Source: an uncultured Peptococcaceae bacterium (GTDB lineage Bacteria; Bacillota; Dehalobacteriia; UBA4068; UBA4997). From it: DNA of 64,000 nt. The DNA lies in the NCBI GenBank assembly GCA_947625705.1, contig CANQPG010000002.1, forward strand, positions 77,119 through 141,118. Reading direction: 5' to 3'. Below the pieces are notes generated by a model. That model worked only from the letters and a program-made list of their open reading frames with translations. It was not told the DNA's origin and did not search any database. The stretch's first letter is position 1. Each line of letters starts with the position of its first letter. Position numbers and translations under genes: made by a program. Positions 32,011 through 40,726 of the stretch are shown one piece after another.

Positions 32011-33210
32011 ATGACGGAACAAAAACTTATTTACGTCGATAACTCGGCCACCACCAAGATGAGCCAAGCGGCGGTGGACGCCATGCTGCCGTATCTGGCG
32101 GAATTTTACGGCAACCCGTCCAGCCTGCACAGCGTGGGGCAGCGGGCGGCCGAGGCCATCACTCTGGCGCGCGCGCAAATTGCGGCGTGTCTGGACTGCA
32201 CGCCGCAGGAGATATACTTCACCAGCGGCGGCAGCGAGGCCGACAATCAAGCTCTGCTCTCCGCCGCCATGATCGGCGAGCGCAAGGGCAAAAAACACAT
32301 CATCAGCACGGCCATTGAACATCACGCCGTGCTGCACACATTGCGCCGCCTGCAAAAGCAGGGCTTTGAGGTGACGCTGCTGGACGCGCACCAAGACGGT
32401 CTGGTGCGGCCGGAGGAACTGGCCGCCGCCATTCGTCCCGATACCTGCCTGGTCTCGGTGATGTTCGCCAACAACGAGATCGGCACCATTCAGCCGATCG
32501 AAGAAATTGGCCGTATCTGCAAGGAAAAGGGCGTGATGTTCCACACCGACGCCGTACAGGCGGTGGGGCATATCCCGGTTTCGGTGCAAAAGGCGCAGGC
32601 AGATTTCCTCGCCCTCTCCGCCCACAAATTCCACGGTCCCAAGGGGATCGGCGTGCTTTACGCCAAAAAGGGCATACCGCTGACCAATCTGATTGAGGGC
32701 GGCGCCCAGGAGCGCGGCAAACGCGCGGGGACGGAGAATATTCCCGCCATTATGGGCATGGCGGCGGCGCTCAAGGAGGCCTGCGACCATCTGGACGAGA
32801 ACGCGGCCAAAATGCGCGCCATGCGTGACCGGCTGATCGAGGGCTTGAGCGTTATCCCCCACAGCACCGTGAACGGCGACCATGTAAAGCGTCTGCCCGG
32901 CAATGTGAATATGTGCTTCGAGGGCATTGAGGGCGAGTCTCTGCTGCTGCTGCTGGACGACAAGGGTATCTGCGCGTCCTCCGGCAGCGCCTGCACCAGC
33001 GGGTCGTTAGACCCCAGCCATGTGCTGCTGGCGATCGGCCTGCCGCATGAGGTGGCGCATGGGTCGCTGCGCCTTTCGCTTTCGGAGGAAAACACGATGG
33101 AAGAGATGGAATATATTATTAAAGCCGTGCCGGAGGTCGTCGCCTATCTGCGGGCGATCTCACCGATCTGGCACGATCTGGAGGAGGGTAAGAAAAATCA
33201 TGTTATATAG
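32011..33210 (+). CDS. Cysteine desulfurase (NifS/IscS family)
   Basis: A 399-residue PLP enzyme that moves sulfur from cysteine to an active-site persulfide. PLP lysine is Lys206 in ALSAHKFHGPKG. The persulfide cysteine is Cys328 in CASSGSACTSG, in the long-loop (group I) form used with IscU/NifU. It overlaps the scaffold gene by 11 bases and is followed by mnmA, so it probably feeds both Fe-S clusters and tRNA thiolation. GGAG precedes the ATG. Confidence 0.95.
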   Translation: MTEQKLIYVDNSATTKMSQAAVDAMLPYLAEFYGNPSSLHSVGQRAAEAITLARAQIAACLDCTPQEIYFTSGGSEADNQALLSAAMIGERKGKKHIISTAIEHHAVLHTLRRLQKQGFEVTLLDAHQDGLVRPEELAAAIRPDTCLVSVMFANNEIGTIQPIEEIGRICKEKGVMFHTDAVQAVGHIPVSVQKAQADFLALSAHKFHGPKGIGVLYAKKGIPLTNLIEGGAQERGKRAGTENIPAIMGMAAALKEACDHLDENAAKMRAMRDRLIEGLSVIPHSTVNGDHVKRLPGNVNMCFEGIEGESLLLLLDDKGICASSGSACTSGSLDPSHVLLAIGLPHEVAHGSLRLSLSEENTMEEMEYIIKAVPEVVAYLRAISPIWHDLEEGKKNHVI

Positions 33211-33628
33211 TGAAAAGGTCATGGATCACTTCCGCAACCCCAGAAACCTCGGCACCATGGAAGACGCCGACGCGGTGGGCGAAGTGGGCAACGCCAAATG
33301 CGGCGACATCATGCGCATTTATCTGAAGATCAAGGACGATATCATCACCGACGTTAAATTCATCACGTTCGGCTGCGGCTCGGCCATTGCCAGCAGCTCG
33401 ATGGCGACGGAGATGATCAAGGGCAAGCCGGTTTCGGAAGCCTTGCAGCTTTCCAACAAGGCGGTGGTGGAAGCGCTGGAGGGTCTGCCCGCCCACAAGC
33501 TGCACTGTTCGGTGCTGGCGGAGGAAGCGGTCAAGGCCGCCGTTAAGGATTACTATGACAAAAACGGCATTGCCTACGACAAGGAGCAGTTCAAGCAGGG
33601 GCCGACCTGCGCCTGCGGCGATCACTGA
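33200..33628 (+). CDS. Iron-sulfur cluster scaffold protein (IscU/NifU N-terminal type)
   Basis: A 142-residue scaffold on which the desulfurase assembles [2Fe-2S]/[4Fe-4S] clusters. The ATG at 33200 lies within the end of the desulfurase gene, with GAGGG about 9 bases upstream, and gives the standard start [16 protein letters not shown]. Cluster-ligand cysteines 34 (NAKCGD), 59 (FGCGSA) and 103 (HCSVLAEE) and Asp36 are in place. A C-terminal CxC (CACGDH) follows, as in many NifU-like proteins paired with NifS. Confidence 0.94.
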   Translation: MLYSEKVMDHFRNPRNLGTMEDADAVGEVGNAKCGDIMRIYLKIKDDIITDVKFITFGCGSAIASSSMATEMIKGKPVSEALQLSNKAVVEALEGLPAHKLHCSVLAEEAVKAAVKDYYDKNGIAYDKEQFKQGPTCACGDH

Positions 33629-33633
33629 TCAAT

Positions 33634-34719
33634 ATGAACCAAGTTGATTTGCCTAAGAAGGCGCTGATCGCCTTAAGCGGCGGCGTTGATTCAAGCGTCG
33701 CCGCCTATTTGATGCAGCAGGCGGGCTATGCGTGCAGCGGCGCCACCATGCGCCTGTATACCAACGAGACCATCGGCAGCAGCGCGCAGACCTGCTGTTC
33801 GCTGGCCGATGTGGAGGACGCCCGGAACGTCGCGGCGCGGCTGAACATTCCGTTTTATGTGTTCAACCTGACGGAATGTTTTCGGCAGGAGGTCATCGAG
33901 CCGTTTGTCGCGGCCTATCTGGCGGGCGAAACGCCCAACCCCTGCATTGAATGCAACCGCCGCTTAAAATTCGACCGGTTTCTGCAAAAGGCGCAAACGC
34001 TGCAATATGACTGCATCGCCACCGGCCACTACGCCCGCATTTCCCACGACAAGGGCAGCGGGCGCTGGCTGCTGCACACCGCCGCCGACCCGGCCAAGGA
34101 TCAAAGCTATGTGCTGTATATGCTGACGCAGGAGCAGCTGGCGCATACCGTCTTCCCGCTGGGCGGGCTATCCAAGCAGGAGGTGCGCCGCATTGCCGCA
34201 GCGCAGGGCTTTATCAATGCGCATAAGGCGGAAAGCCAGGACATCTGCTTTGTACCGGACGGCGACCACGCCGCGTTTATCGAACGCTTCTGCGGCCGCC
34301 CCGCCCCGCCCGGCGATTTTGTTGACAGCACCGGGCAAAAACTCGGCCAACACCGCGGCCTGATACATTACACCATCGGCCAGCGGCGGGGGCTGCGTTT
34401 GGCGCTGGGCGAGCCGGTTTACGTCACTCGCCTGAACGCGGCGGCTAACACCGTCACCGTCGGCGCGGCGGCAGATTTGGACGTTCGCCGCGTCACCTTG
34501 CATAAAATCAACCTGATCGCGGCGGATAATCTCACGAAACCCTTGCGTTTTACTGCCAAAATACGCTATAATCAAAAAGCGCAGGCGGCGCTCGTCCACC
34601 AAACCGGAACGGACGAGCTGGTCATCGAGTTCGACCAGCCGCAGCGTGCCGCGGCTCGTGGCCAATCCGCCGTTATCTACGACGGCGATGTGGTTATCGG
34701 CGGCGGCGTCATCATTTAA
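33634..34719 (+). CDS. mnmA: tRNA-specific 2-thiouridylase MnmA
   Basis: A 361-residue enzyme that makes 2-thiouridine at U34 of Lys, Glu and Gln tRNAs. The PP-loop is [11 protein letters not shown] (residues 14-24). Catalytic cysteines are Cys107 (in [10 protein letters not shown]) and Cys205 (in [10 protein letters not shown]). The central and C-terminal beta-barrel domains (about 215-361) contain [15 protein letters not shown]. It starts 6 bases after the scaffold gene and has no clear ribosome binding site, so translation is probably coupled. The desulfurase two genes upstream can supply the sulfur. Confidence 0.95.
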   Translation: MNQVDLPKKALIALSGGVDSSVAAYLMQQAGYACSGATMRLYTNETIGSSAQTCCSLADVEDARNVAARLNIPFYVFNLTECFRQEVIEPFVAAYLAGETPNPCIECNRRLKFDRFLQKAQTLQYDCIATGHYARISHDKGSGRWLLHTAADPAKDQSYVLYMLTQEQLAHTVFPLGGLSKQEVRRIAAAQGFINAHKAESQDICFVPDGDHAAFIERFCGRPAPPGDFVDSTGQKLGQHRGLIHYTIGQRRGLRLALGEPVYVTRLNAAANTVTVGAAADLDVRRVTLHKINLIAADNLTKPLRFTAKIRYNQKAQAALVHQTGTDELVIEFDQPQRAAARGQSAVIYDGDVVIGGGVII

Positions 34720-34757
34720 TATTAAATTTTAATATTGAAAAGAGGAGAAGCAGCAAC

Positions 34758-35633
34758 ATGATTAACGAGAGATTTGAGCTGAACAAAAATCTGGCGCAGA
34801 TGTTAAAGGGCGGCGTCATCATGGACGTTACCACCCCGGAGCAGGCCAAGATCGCCGAGGCCGCGGGCGCCTGCGCGGTAATGGCGCTGGAGCGGATACC
34901 CGCGGATATCCGGGCGGCGGGCGGCGTTTCCCGCATGAGCGACCCCAAGATGATCAAGGGTATCCAGGCCGCCGTTTCCATTCCCGTGATGGCCAAATGC
35001 CGTATCGGCCATTTCGCCGAAGCGCAGATTTTGCAGGCCATTGAAATTGACTATATCGACGAGAGCGAAGTGCTCTCCCCCGCCGACGACAAGTATCATA
35101 TCGATAAAACCGCGTTTAAGGTGCCGTTTGTCTGCGGCGCACGCGATTTGGGCGAGGCGCTGCGCCGTATCAACGAGGGCGCTTCGATGATCCGTACCAA
35201 GGGCGAGCCCGGCACCGGCGACGTGGTGCAGGCCGTGCGCCATATGCGTATGATGCAGGCGGAAATTCGCCGCCTCACTTCGATGAGCGAGGACGAGCTG
35301 TTCGACGCGGCCAAGGAGCTGCAGGTGCCCTACGATCTGGTGCAGTATGTGCATGAAAACGGCAAACTGCCGGTGGTGAACTTTGCGGCGGGCGGTGTGG
35401 CCACCCCCGCCGACGCCGCGCTGATGATGCAGCTGGGCGCCGAGGGCGTGTTCGTCGGCTCCGGCATTTTCAAATCCGGTAATCCGGAAAAGCGCGCCGC
35501 CGCTATCGTCAAAGCCGTCACCAACTACACCGACGCCAAAATGCTGGCCGAGCTTTCCGAGGACTTGGGCGAAGCAATGGTGGGCATTAACGAGCAGGAG
35601 ATCGAAATTCTGATGGCGGAGCGTGGCAAATAA
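34758..35633 (+). CDS. pdxS: Pyridoxal 5'-phosphate synthase, lyase subunit
   Basis: A 291-residue (beta/alpha)8 enzyme that makes PLP from ribose-5-phosphate, glyceraldehyde-3-phosphate and ammonia. The Schiff-base Lys80 is in [43 protein letters not shown] (split here across residues 22-52) and [19 protein letters not shown] are near-invariant PdxS blocks. GAGGAG precedes the ATG. The stop overlaps the pdxT start (TAATG). Confidence 0.97.
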   Translation: MINERFELNKNLAQMLKGGVIMDVTTPEQAKIAEAAGACAVMALERIPADIRAAGGVSRMSDPKMIKGIQAAVSIPVMAKCRIGHFAEAQILQAIEIDYIDESEVLSPADDKYHIDKTAFKVPFVCGARDLGEALRRINEGASMIRTKGEPGTGDVVQAVRHMRMMQAEIRRLTSMSEDELFDAAKELQVPYDLVQYVHENGKLPVVNFAAGGVATPADAALMMQLGAEGVFVGSGIFKSGNPEKRAAAIVKAVTNYTDAKMLAELSEDLGEAMVGINEQEIEILMAERGK

Positions 35634-36196
35634 TGCAGATCGGCGTTTTGGCATTGCAGGGCGCGTTTATCGAGCATGAACAAATGCTCTCTGCCCTGGG
35701 CGCGGATAGCTTTGAGATACGCCAGCTCGCTGACCTTGCCCGCCCAATGGACGGCCTGATCATTCCCGGCGGCGAAAGCACCGTGCAGGGGAAACTCCTG
35801 CATGACCTGGGGCTGTTTGAGCCGCTGCAAAAAATGCTGCAGGCGGGGCTTCCCGTCTTCGGCACCTGCGCCGGGCTGCTGCTGCTGGCCAAACATATTG
35901 CCAACGACGAACGGCGTCATCTGGCCACGCTGGACGTCACCGCCGTGCGCAACGCCTACGGGCGGCAGCTGGGCAGCTTCCACACCGTCTCCCCTTTCGC
36001 CGACCGCGGCGAGATACCGATGACGTTTATCCGCGCCCCGTATATTGCAAGCGTCGGCGCAAATGTGGAGGTACTGGCCACCGTCGATGGGCATATCGTA
36101 GCCGCGCGCGAGGGCAAGCAGCTGGTCACTGCGTTCCACCCGGAGCTGACCGGCGACCTGACGGTGCACCAATATTTTCTCGATATGCTGAAATAA
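35633..36196 (+). CDS. pdxT: Pyridoxal 5'-phosphate synthase, glutaminase subunit
   Basis: A 187-residue class I glutamine amidotransferase that supplies ammonia to PdxS in a 12+12 complex. The nucleophile is Cys79 in GTCAGLLLLA. The oxyanion/substrate loop is GGESTVQGKL, and the His/Glu pair is in AFHPELTGD. All catalytic residues are present. PLP made here serves the desulfurase, cysK, alr, threonine aldolase and aminotransferase of this window. Confidence 0.96.
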   Translation: MQIGVLALQGAFIEHEQMLSALGADSFEIRQLADLARPMDGLIIPGGESTVQGKLLHDLGLFEPLQKMLQAGLPVFGTCAGLLLLAKHIANDERRHLATLDVTAVRNAYGRQLGSFHTVSPFADRGEIPMTFIRAPYIASVGANVEVLATVDGHIVAAREGKQLVTAFHPELTGDLTVHQYFLDMLK

Positions 36197-36200
36197 CAAA

Positions 36201-36236
36201 AGAGCCGCAGTTTTTGCCGACTGCGGCTCTTTTTTT
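36201..36236 (+). terminator. Terminator after pdxT
   Basis: AGAGCCGCAGT (36201-36211) pairs with ACTGCGGCTCT (36220-36230), 11 perfect pairs with an 8-base loop, followed by seven T. Confidence 0.92.
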
Positions 36237-36247
36237 GCGCCCAAAAT

Positions 36248-36793
36248 TCAGTTGGCCAGCTGGCTCCCCAAAAAGCCGGCAATCGTCTGCGCCAGCTTGT
36301 ATTCCACCTCGCCGCTCTGGGGCGTATCGGAATCGCTGAGGAAGATCACGCCGCCCAGCACATCGCCCTCGGCAATGATGGGCGCGGCCAGCGCCAGCTT
36401 GTATTTGTCCTCCCCCGCCGCCACGGGCATAAGTTTCCCACCCGGCTGATACTGGTAGATCTGCCGATCCTCCATCAGACGCTCCAGCTCGCTGCTGATC
36501 CGCTTCTCGTTCAGATCACGCGCGGGTGCTCCGGAAACGGCAATGATCGAATCCCGGTCAGCCACGGCAGAGATATAGCCGGTGGTGCGGTTCAGCGTCT
36601 CGCACATATTGGCGGCAAAGTCGGTAAACTCCCCCATCGGCGAATATTTTTTGAAAATAACCTCGCCGTCCTTGGCCGTAAATATCTCCAGCGGGTCACC
36701 CTCGCGGATATGCATGGTCCGGCGAATTTCCTTGGGGATAACAATGCGGCCCAAATCGTCAATGCGGCGCACAATGCCTGTTGCTTTCATCAT
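36248..36793 (-). CDS. spoVT: Stage V sporulation protein T
   Basis: A 181-residue forespore regulator. Residues 1-50 are an AbrB-type swapped-hairpin DNA-binding domain (GIVRRIDDLGRIVIPKEIRRTM, IREGDPLEIF). Residues 60-181 are a GAF domain. SpoVT tunes sigma-G genes. TTG, ATG, ATG occur in a row; the ATGs at 36793 and 36790 are 6 and 9 bases from AGGAGAG, so either may be used. It converges on pdxT. Confidence 0.95.
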   Translation of the reverse strand: MMKATGIVRRIDDLGRIVIPKEIRRTMHIREGDPLEIFTAKDGEVIFKKYSPMGEFTDFAANMCETLNRTTGYISAVADRDSIIAVSGAPARDLNEKRISSELERLMEDRQIYQYQPGGKLMPVAAGEDKYKLALAAPIIAEGDVLGGVIFLSDSDTPQSGEVEYKLAQTIAGFLGSQLAN

Positions 36794-36914
36794 CAAGCTC
36801 TCCTTTTTTTACAAATTACTCTTGCAGTAGCTATTCTTTGCAAAGGCGGGAATTTTATGCGCCGGGGCGGGGTCGGCAGCAAATTTCATTTTTAAGTTTT
36901 TTAACAGCAAGCCG

Positions 36915-38009
36915 CTAAATCGTATATTCCAGATAAGAGCTTTCGCACGGGCTGCCCTTAGCCAGCAGCATACGCTTTTCCGTCAGATCCATTGCCACGG
37001 AAAAGATCGTACACATTCTAAGCTGCGGCGGATCCAACGGATCCTCATGGCGGCAGATAGAATCGGGATATTCCGCGTGGTCGCAAAGCAGACCTTTGAT
37101 AAACTGCTCGTCTAACTCGCCCCGTTCAACCGCCCGGCCGATCAGGCGGCGGCTGCGGTTGGCGCGGATAAAGCTGTCCGGTGCCATCAGGCGCGACATA
37201 TCCACGACGTCCATGCGCATACTTTCAAAATGGTTGGCGTGTGTGATATAGCCCCGCTCGGGATAAAGCACATCAAAATCCGCCGGCGCCTTTTCAACGT
37301 CAAACGCTTCGCCGCAGCCGGAAGCGATCAGATAATTGGCCGCACAGGCATTGGGCAGCTTGTTGATCTTTTCCAGAGCGTCGCTCAGCTTGACGCTGTT
37401 CAATATGCCGCGCAGCACGATATGCAGCGGCACGCCGTCCGGGGAGCCCACCGTGCCGAGCGCATTCAGGCAAACGCCGATACCCGCCGAGTTAAAGCCG
37501 ATCTTGCCGATGATACCGGCCTCCGTCACCATCAAAAGCTCCGCCCCGTTCTGCTGTTTGATCCGCAGCAGAATGATCGAATCCAACTGGGTGGACTTCC
37601 AGTCCCAGTTCTGCGCCAGCCAGGTGTGATGATCGGCAGTTACCTCGGGCAAAGCCGCCAGGGCGGTGCAGCCGTCGCTGTCGATATGCACCTCGTGCTT
37701 ATCGCTTTTCTGCATCATCACGACTTCGCTGCGGGCGTTCAGCGCCAGAATATCCTGCAGCTCCACACCGGCGCCCTCGGCCAGCCCCCGCATCTCGTCC
37801 ATCATGGCGGGGTCAAAGTTTTCGATATGCCCCACATAGCTTAAACTGCGGCGTTTGGCTTCGTCCCAGGTGAGGCCGCCGTATGTCTTAAACATTTTCT
37901 GATAGGTGGCGATACTGCGCTTAACGTGTGCCGCGGCCAGCCGGCCATGCTGCAGCCCGATCTCATACGCATTACCGGAAAGCTCAAAATAAGGTATGGT
38001 TTTGTTCAT
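36915..38009 (-). CDS. C45-family autoproteolytic acyltransferase/amide hydrolase
   Basis: A 364-residue Ntn-hydrolase of the acyl-CoA:6-aminopenicillanate acyltransferase (C45) family. These proteins cleave themselves before a cysteine, which becomes the N-terminal nucleophile. Here that is Cys114 in SDGCTALAAL. YEIGLQHGRLAA at the N-terminus, WLAQNWDWKS and GKIGFNSAGIGVCLNAL are family features. No signal peptide is visible, so it acts in the cytoplasm. Substrates are linear amides; the true one is unknown. It is the third gene after two membrane proteins, suggesting hydrolysis of an imported amide. Confidence 0.87.
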   Translation of the reverse strand: MNKTIPYFELSGNAYEIGLQHGRLAAAHVKRSIATYQKMFKTYGGLTWDEAKRRSLSYVGHIENFDPAMMDEMRGLAEGAGVELQDILALNARSEVVMMQKSDKHEVHIDSDGCTALAALPEVTADHHTWLAQNWDWKSTQLDSIILLRIKQQNGAELLMVTEAGIIGKIGFNSAGIGVCLNALGTVGSPDGVPLHIVLRGILNSVKLSDALEKINKLPNACAANYLIASGCGEAFDVEKAPADFDVLYPERGYITHANHFESMRMDVVDMSRLMAPDSFIRANRSRRLIGRAVERGELDEQFIKGLLCDHAEYPDSICRHEDPLDPPQLRMCTIFSVAMDLTEKRMLLAKGSPCESSYLEYTI

Positions 38010-38068
38010 TTTTATCCTTCCTTCTTTTGCTTGGCGAGTTTGATTATGACCCCTGTTCTGCCGTCATC

Positions 38069-38743
38069 TTACTGAGCGGCGTTTTTCTTTTTCTCTTCCA
38101 TATTAAAGAATACCACACCCATGCAAATGGTGCCGAATACACAAACCAAAAGCTGCAGCCAGGTGGGCGTGCCCAGCTTGCCCAAAATGAACGCCATGGC
38201 CAGCGCAAAAGCGCCCAGCTTCAAATTGCGCAGCGCAAAATTGGCCAATACGGCGCCGAAAACGGCCGGCAGGATATAATTGAAAGCCTGGGTGATCGCC
38301 GGCGGCAAGGCCGCGATTATCTGCACGCCGAACACAGCGGCAAAAGCCAGAATGATCAGGTTGATCAGCACGGAAACGCCGATACCCAGCGTGGAGATGA
38401 TATCGCCCTCGGGCGTGCCCTCCTGCACCTCCGCCGCCTGCTGGGCAATAGCGGAAACCGGCACGCGCATATTGGAGATATTGCCGGCCAGCCAGGACAT
38501 ATACGTACCGGACGTACCGACGATCGGGAAATAGGCGATGGGCTCCACGATCCAGCTGACGATCAGAATGGTGAACAGCTTGCCCATGATAGCAACGATC
38601 TGCCCCCAGGTGGGCATGATACCGTGCATAAAATACAGATAAGCCGCCGGGATAAAACTCATGACCAGCGCCAATATAAGGGTTATTCTGCCCCAAAAGA
38701 TTATCCCCTTTAAGAAATCGTTATAAATATCGGATTTGTTCAT
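38069..38743 (-). CDS. Integral membrane protein of unknown function (partner of the DUF5058 protein)
   Basis: A 224-residue protein with about five to six transmembrane helices, a short cytoplasmic start (MNKSDIYNDFLKGIIFWGR) and a lysine-rich tail (MEEKKKNAAQ). A polar stretch, NMRVPVSAIAQQAAEVQEGTPEGD, lies between helices 3 and 4. It resembles small paired transporter subunits, but I do not recognise the family. It lies 16 bases after the DUF5058 gene and upstream of the C45 hydrolase gene, and is probably cotranscribed with both. Confidence 0.6.
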   Translation of the reverse strand: MNKSDIYNDFLKGIIFWGRITLILALVMSFIPAAYLYFMHGIMPTWGQIVAIMGKLFTILIVSWIVEPIAYFPIVGTSGTYMSWLAGNISNMRVPVSAIAQQAAEVQEGTPEGDIISTLGIGVSVLINLIILAFAAVFGVQIIAALPPAITQAFNYILPAVFGAVLANFALRNLKLGAFALAMAFILGKLGTPTWLQLLVCVFGTICMGVVFFNMEEKKKNAAQ

Positions 38744-38759
38744 AAAGCGTCACCTCCCG

Positions 38760-39467
38760 TCAGACGCACAGCATGGCCGTAGCCATACCGCATACCATGG
38801 CAATACCCAGCGCCCATTCGTTGAGCCAGTGCGCCTTCAGACCCTTGGCGACAAAATGCAGTATCAGCATGACCGCCGCGCCGGTCAGATACGATACCGT
38901 ACCGGCCGGACCGTTGTTGGTAAGATAAGGCGCGCCGAAATAAGCGAACGCACCGATCATCGCCGCCACGGAAAGTATCGGCAGCATGGCGTCGTTGCCG
39001 CGGACGGCTTTTTTGCGAATCACATCAAATTTATCCGCAAAGAGAATACAAAAGATCAGCCAGCCAAGCGCCCCCAGCGTACAGGCCCAAACCGAACCGC
39101 CGAAAGCTTCGGCAGTGTAGCCGTCGCCCATGGAAGCGCCGACCACTTCGGCGCCGGTTTCGGCCGCCATCAGCTCAAAGGGCACCGAGCCGATGACCGA
39201 AAGCCGCATCCAGGCAAACGGGCCGCCCAAAACAGCCATCAGCGACACCAGCGCAATAACGATCGCGATAGCGGGGCCAATCGTCGTGATAGCACCGGAG
39301 CGTATCGCCGCTTTCATTTGCTCCTTGGCCAAGCCCATCTCCTCGCCGCTTTTCCAGGCTTTTTTCATAAACACCAGCGCCTGAAAGATCACGACCAGAA
39401 TGATGAAGCTGCAGGCCAGCCAAAGCCCCGGTTCATTGGCAATTTTCAAATAATCTGTTTCCTGCAT
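38760..39467 (-). CDS. DUF5058-type integral membrane protein
   Basis: A 235-residue protein with about six transmembrane helices. The segment AIRSGAITTIGPAIAIVIALVSLMAVLGGPFAWMRLS (residues 54-90, not repeated in full elsewhere) is what I recall as typical of DUF5058. Function is unknown. The two adjacent membrane proteins are of similar size and probably work together. GAGGAGG precedes the ATG. The 243-base gap upstream holds A/T-rich sequence with possible promoter boxes and a bidirectional terminator, and no gene. Confidence 0.65.
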   Translation of the reverse strand: MQETDYLKIANEPGLWLACSFIILVVIFQALVFMKKAWKSGEEMGLAKEQMKAAIRSGAITTIGPAIAIVIALVSLMAVLGGPFAWMRLSVIGSVPFELMAAETGAEVVGASMGDGYTAEAFGGSVWACTLGALGWLIFCILFADKFDVIRKKAVRGNDAMLPILSVAAMIGAFAYFGAPYLTNNGPAGTVSYLTGAAVMLILHFVAKGLKAHWLNEWALGIAMVCGMATAMLCV

Positions 39468-39642
39468 TTTTATCCCTCCTCAAGATTTATACATTGCTAA
39501 AGCGCGCTATTTTAGCCAAAAATAACTAATTGGAAGGGTGATATTAAAAAATTTTTCTACAATATAATGTTATCATGCTTTGGTATTACAGACAATTGAA
39601 CTAAAGTATGATTTTGGGGCGGCCGGGCAAAGCAAAAGAGCC

Positions 39643-39667
39643 TGCCGTCCGCATTTTACGGACGGCA
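39643..39667. terminator. Bidirectional terminator downstream of the LuxR-type gene
   Basis: TGCCGTCCG (39643-39651) pairs with CGGACGGCA (39659-39667) around a 7-base loop. On the minus strand it is followed by GGCTCTTTTG and ends the regulator gene. On the plus strand it is followed by AGCCCTTTTT. Confidence 0.8.
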
Positions 39668-39710
39668 AGCCCTTTTTATTGCCTGCTTATTTTGGCATAT
39701 TATTCGGTTT

Positions 39711-40499
39711 TCAGCGTTGATACGGTGTCTGCTTCACGCGGACGATCAGCTGCGAGCGTTTTTCGATGCCGAGTTTTTTATAGATCGACCAGGCATGGCT
39801 CTTTACAGTTGAGAGGCTGATGTACAGACGCTCGGCAATTTCGCGGTTGCTTAAGCCCAAAAGTATCAAAGACATGACCTCGCGCTCCCTTGGCGTCAAA
39901 CAGTCGGGGCACAAGTCGGGCAGCGGCGTGTATGCAGCCTGTTCCAGCCGGCTTATTTTCATCTGCTGTAACAAAAGATAAGATATGTAATTGGTCAGCT
40001 TTTCCAAAACCGTCCGGTCATAGTTGGTGAAGTCGTGCTCGCCCAGGGCGCTTAAAAAAGACATACCGCCTAAATAGCGCTTGCCGTCGTATAACACCAG
40101 TATCATCTTATCGTGGTAAGCAAACTGATTCAGCACCTGCCGCTGATACACGTTGTTGGCAAAATAATCCTCCCGGTTGGTTATATCGCTCAGCATGATC
40201 ACGCCGGAATGTTTAAAATGACCAAGCAGGTTATGGTAATCGAAAGGATCATAGCGCCGGTACTGCTTACTGTAATTTTCCATGATGTACGGCTCCACGT
40301 TATAAAAACGCGGATCAACCAGAATGTTGGCAGAATCAGCCAGCCAAAAAGTAACATGACGATAGCCCATTTCTTCTGCCATAGCCTGCAGCACGCGCTC
40401 CCGCAGGCCGTCCAAAGGATCGTTGGCGTGAAATTTGCTCTGCGTGACCCGGCAAAAGAAACGGTCAATGCGCTGAAAATCTTCCCTGGCAAGTTGCAT
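39711..40499 (-). CDS. LuxR-family transcriptional regulator with GAF-like sensor domain
   Basis: A 262-residue protein. Residues 1-185 form an alpha/beta sensor region resembling GAF (RHVTFWLADSANILVD, ILVLYDGKRYLGGMSFLSALGEHDFTNYD, split). Residues 195-255 form the LuxR helix-turn-helix (LTPREREVMSLILLGLSNRE, ERLYISLSTVKSHAWSIYKK). No receiver domain is present. It lies next to the C45 hydrolase/membrane gene cluster on the same strand, and may sense the compound that cluster handles. That link is inference. Confidence 0.87.
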   Translation of the reverse strand: MQLAREDFQRIDRFFCRVTQSKFHANDPLDGLRERVLQAMAEEMGYRHVTFWLADSANILVDPRFYNVEPYIMENYSKQYRRYDPFDYHNLLGHFKHSGVIMLSDITNREDYFANNVYQRQVLNQFAYHDKMILVLYDGKRYLGGMSFLSALGEHDFTNYDRTVLEKLTNYISYLLLQQMKISRLEQAAYTPLPDLCPDCLTPREREVMSLILLGLSNREIAERLYISLSTVKSHAWSIYKKLGIEKRSQLIVRVKQTPYQR

Positions 40500-40631
40500 A
40501 ACGGAAGCTCACCTCTTTTACGTACCCAAAGCTTCGATCATTCTGTGAGGTGTGACGCACGGATAATGCCTGACGCTTAAGGCCGCCATCATATGCCGTG
40601 CCGACATATTATGACAGCTTTTGTCAACTGC

Positions 40632-40661
40632 AATATACCATATCAACGCCGCCGTTGTCAA
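40632..40661 (-). promoter_or_regulatory. Predicted promoter of the LuxR-type gene
   Basis: On the minus strand TTGACA (40656-40661) and TATATT (40632-40637) are 18 bases apart, about 130 bases before the start codon. A second TTGACA lies just downstream. The 227-base gap 40500-40726 holds no gene and no clear terminator for the giant protein gene. Confidence 0.55.
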
Positions 40662-40726
40662 GCTGGCCGGGAAGAGGGCGCGCCGCCGGCGCCGAATCAC
40701 ATTTTATGCTTTTTTTAATTGCCTGC

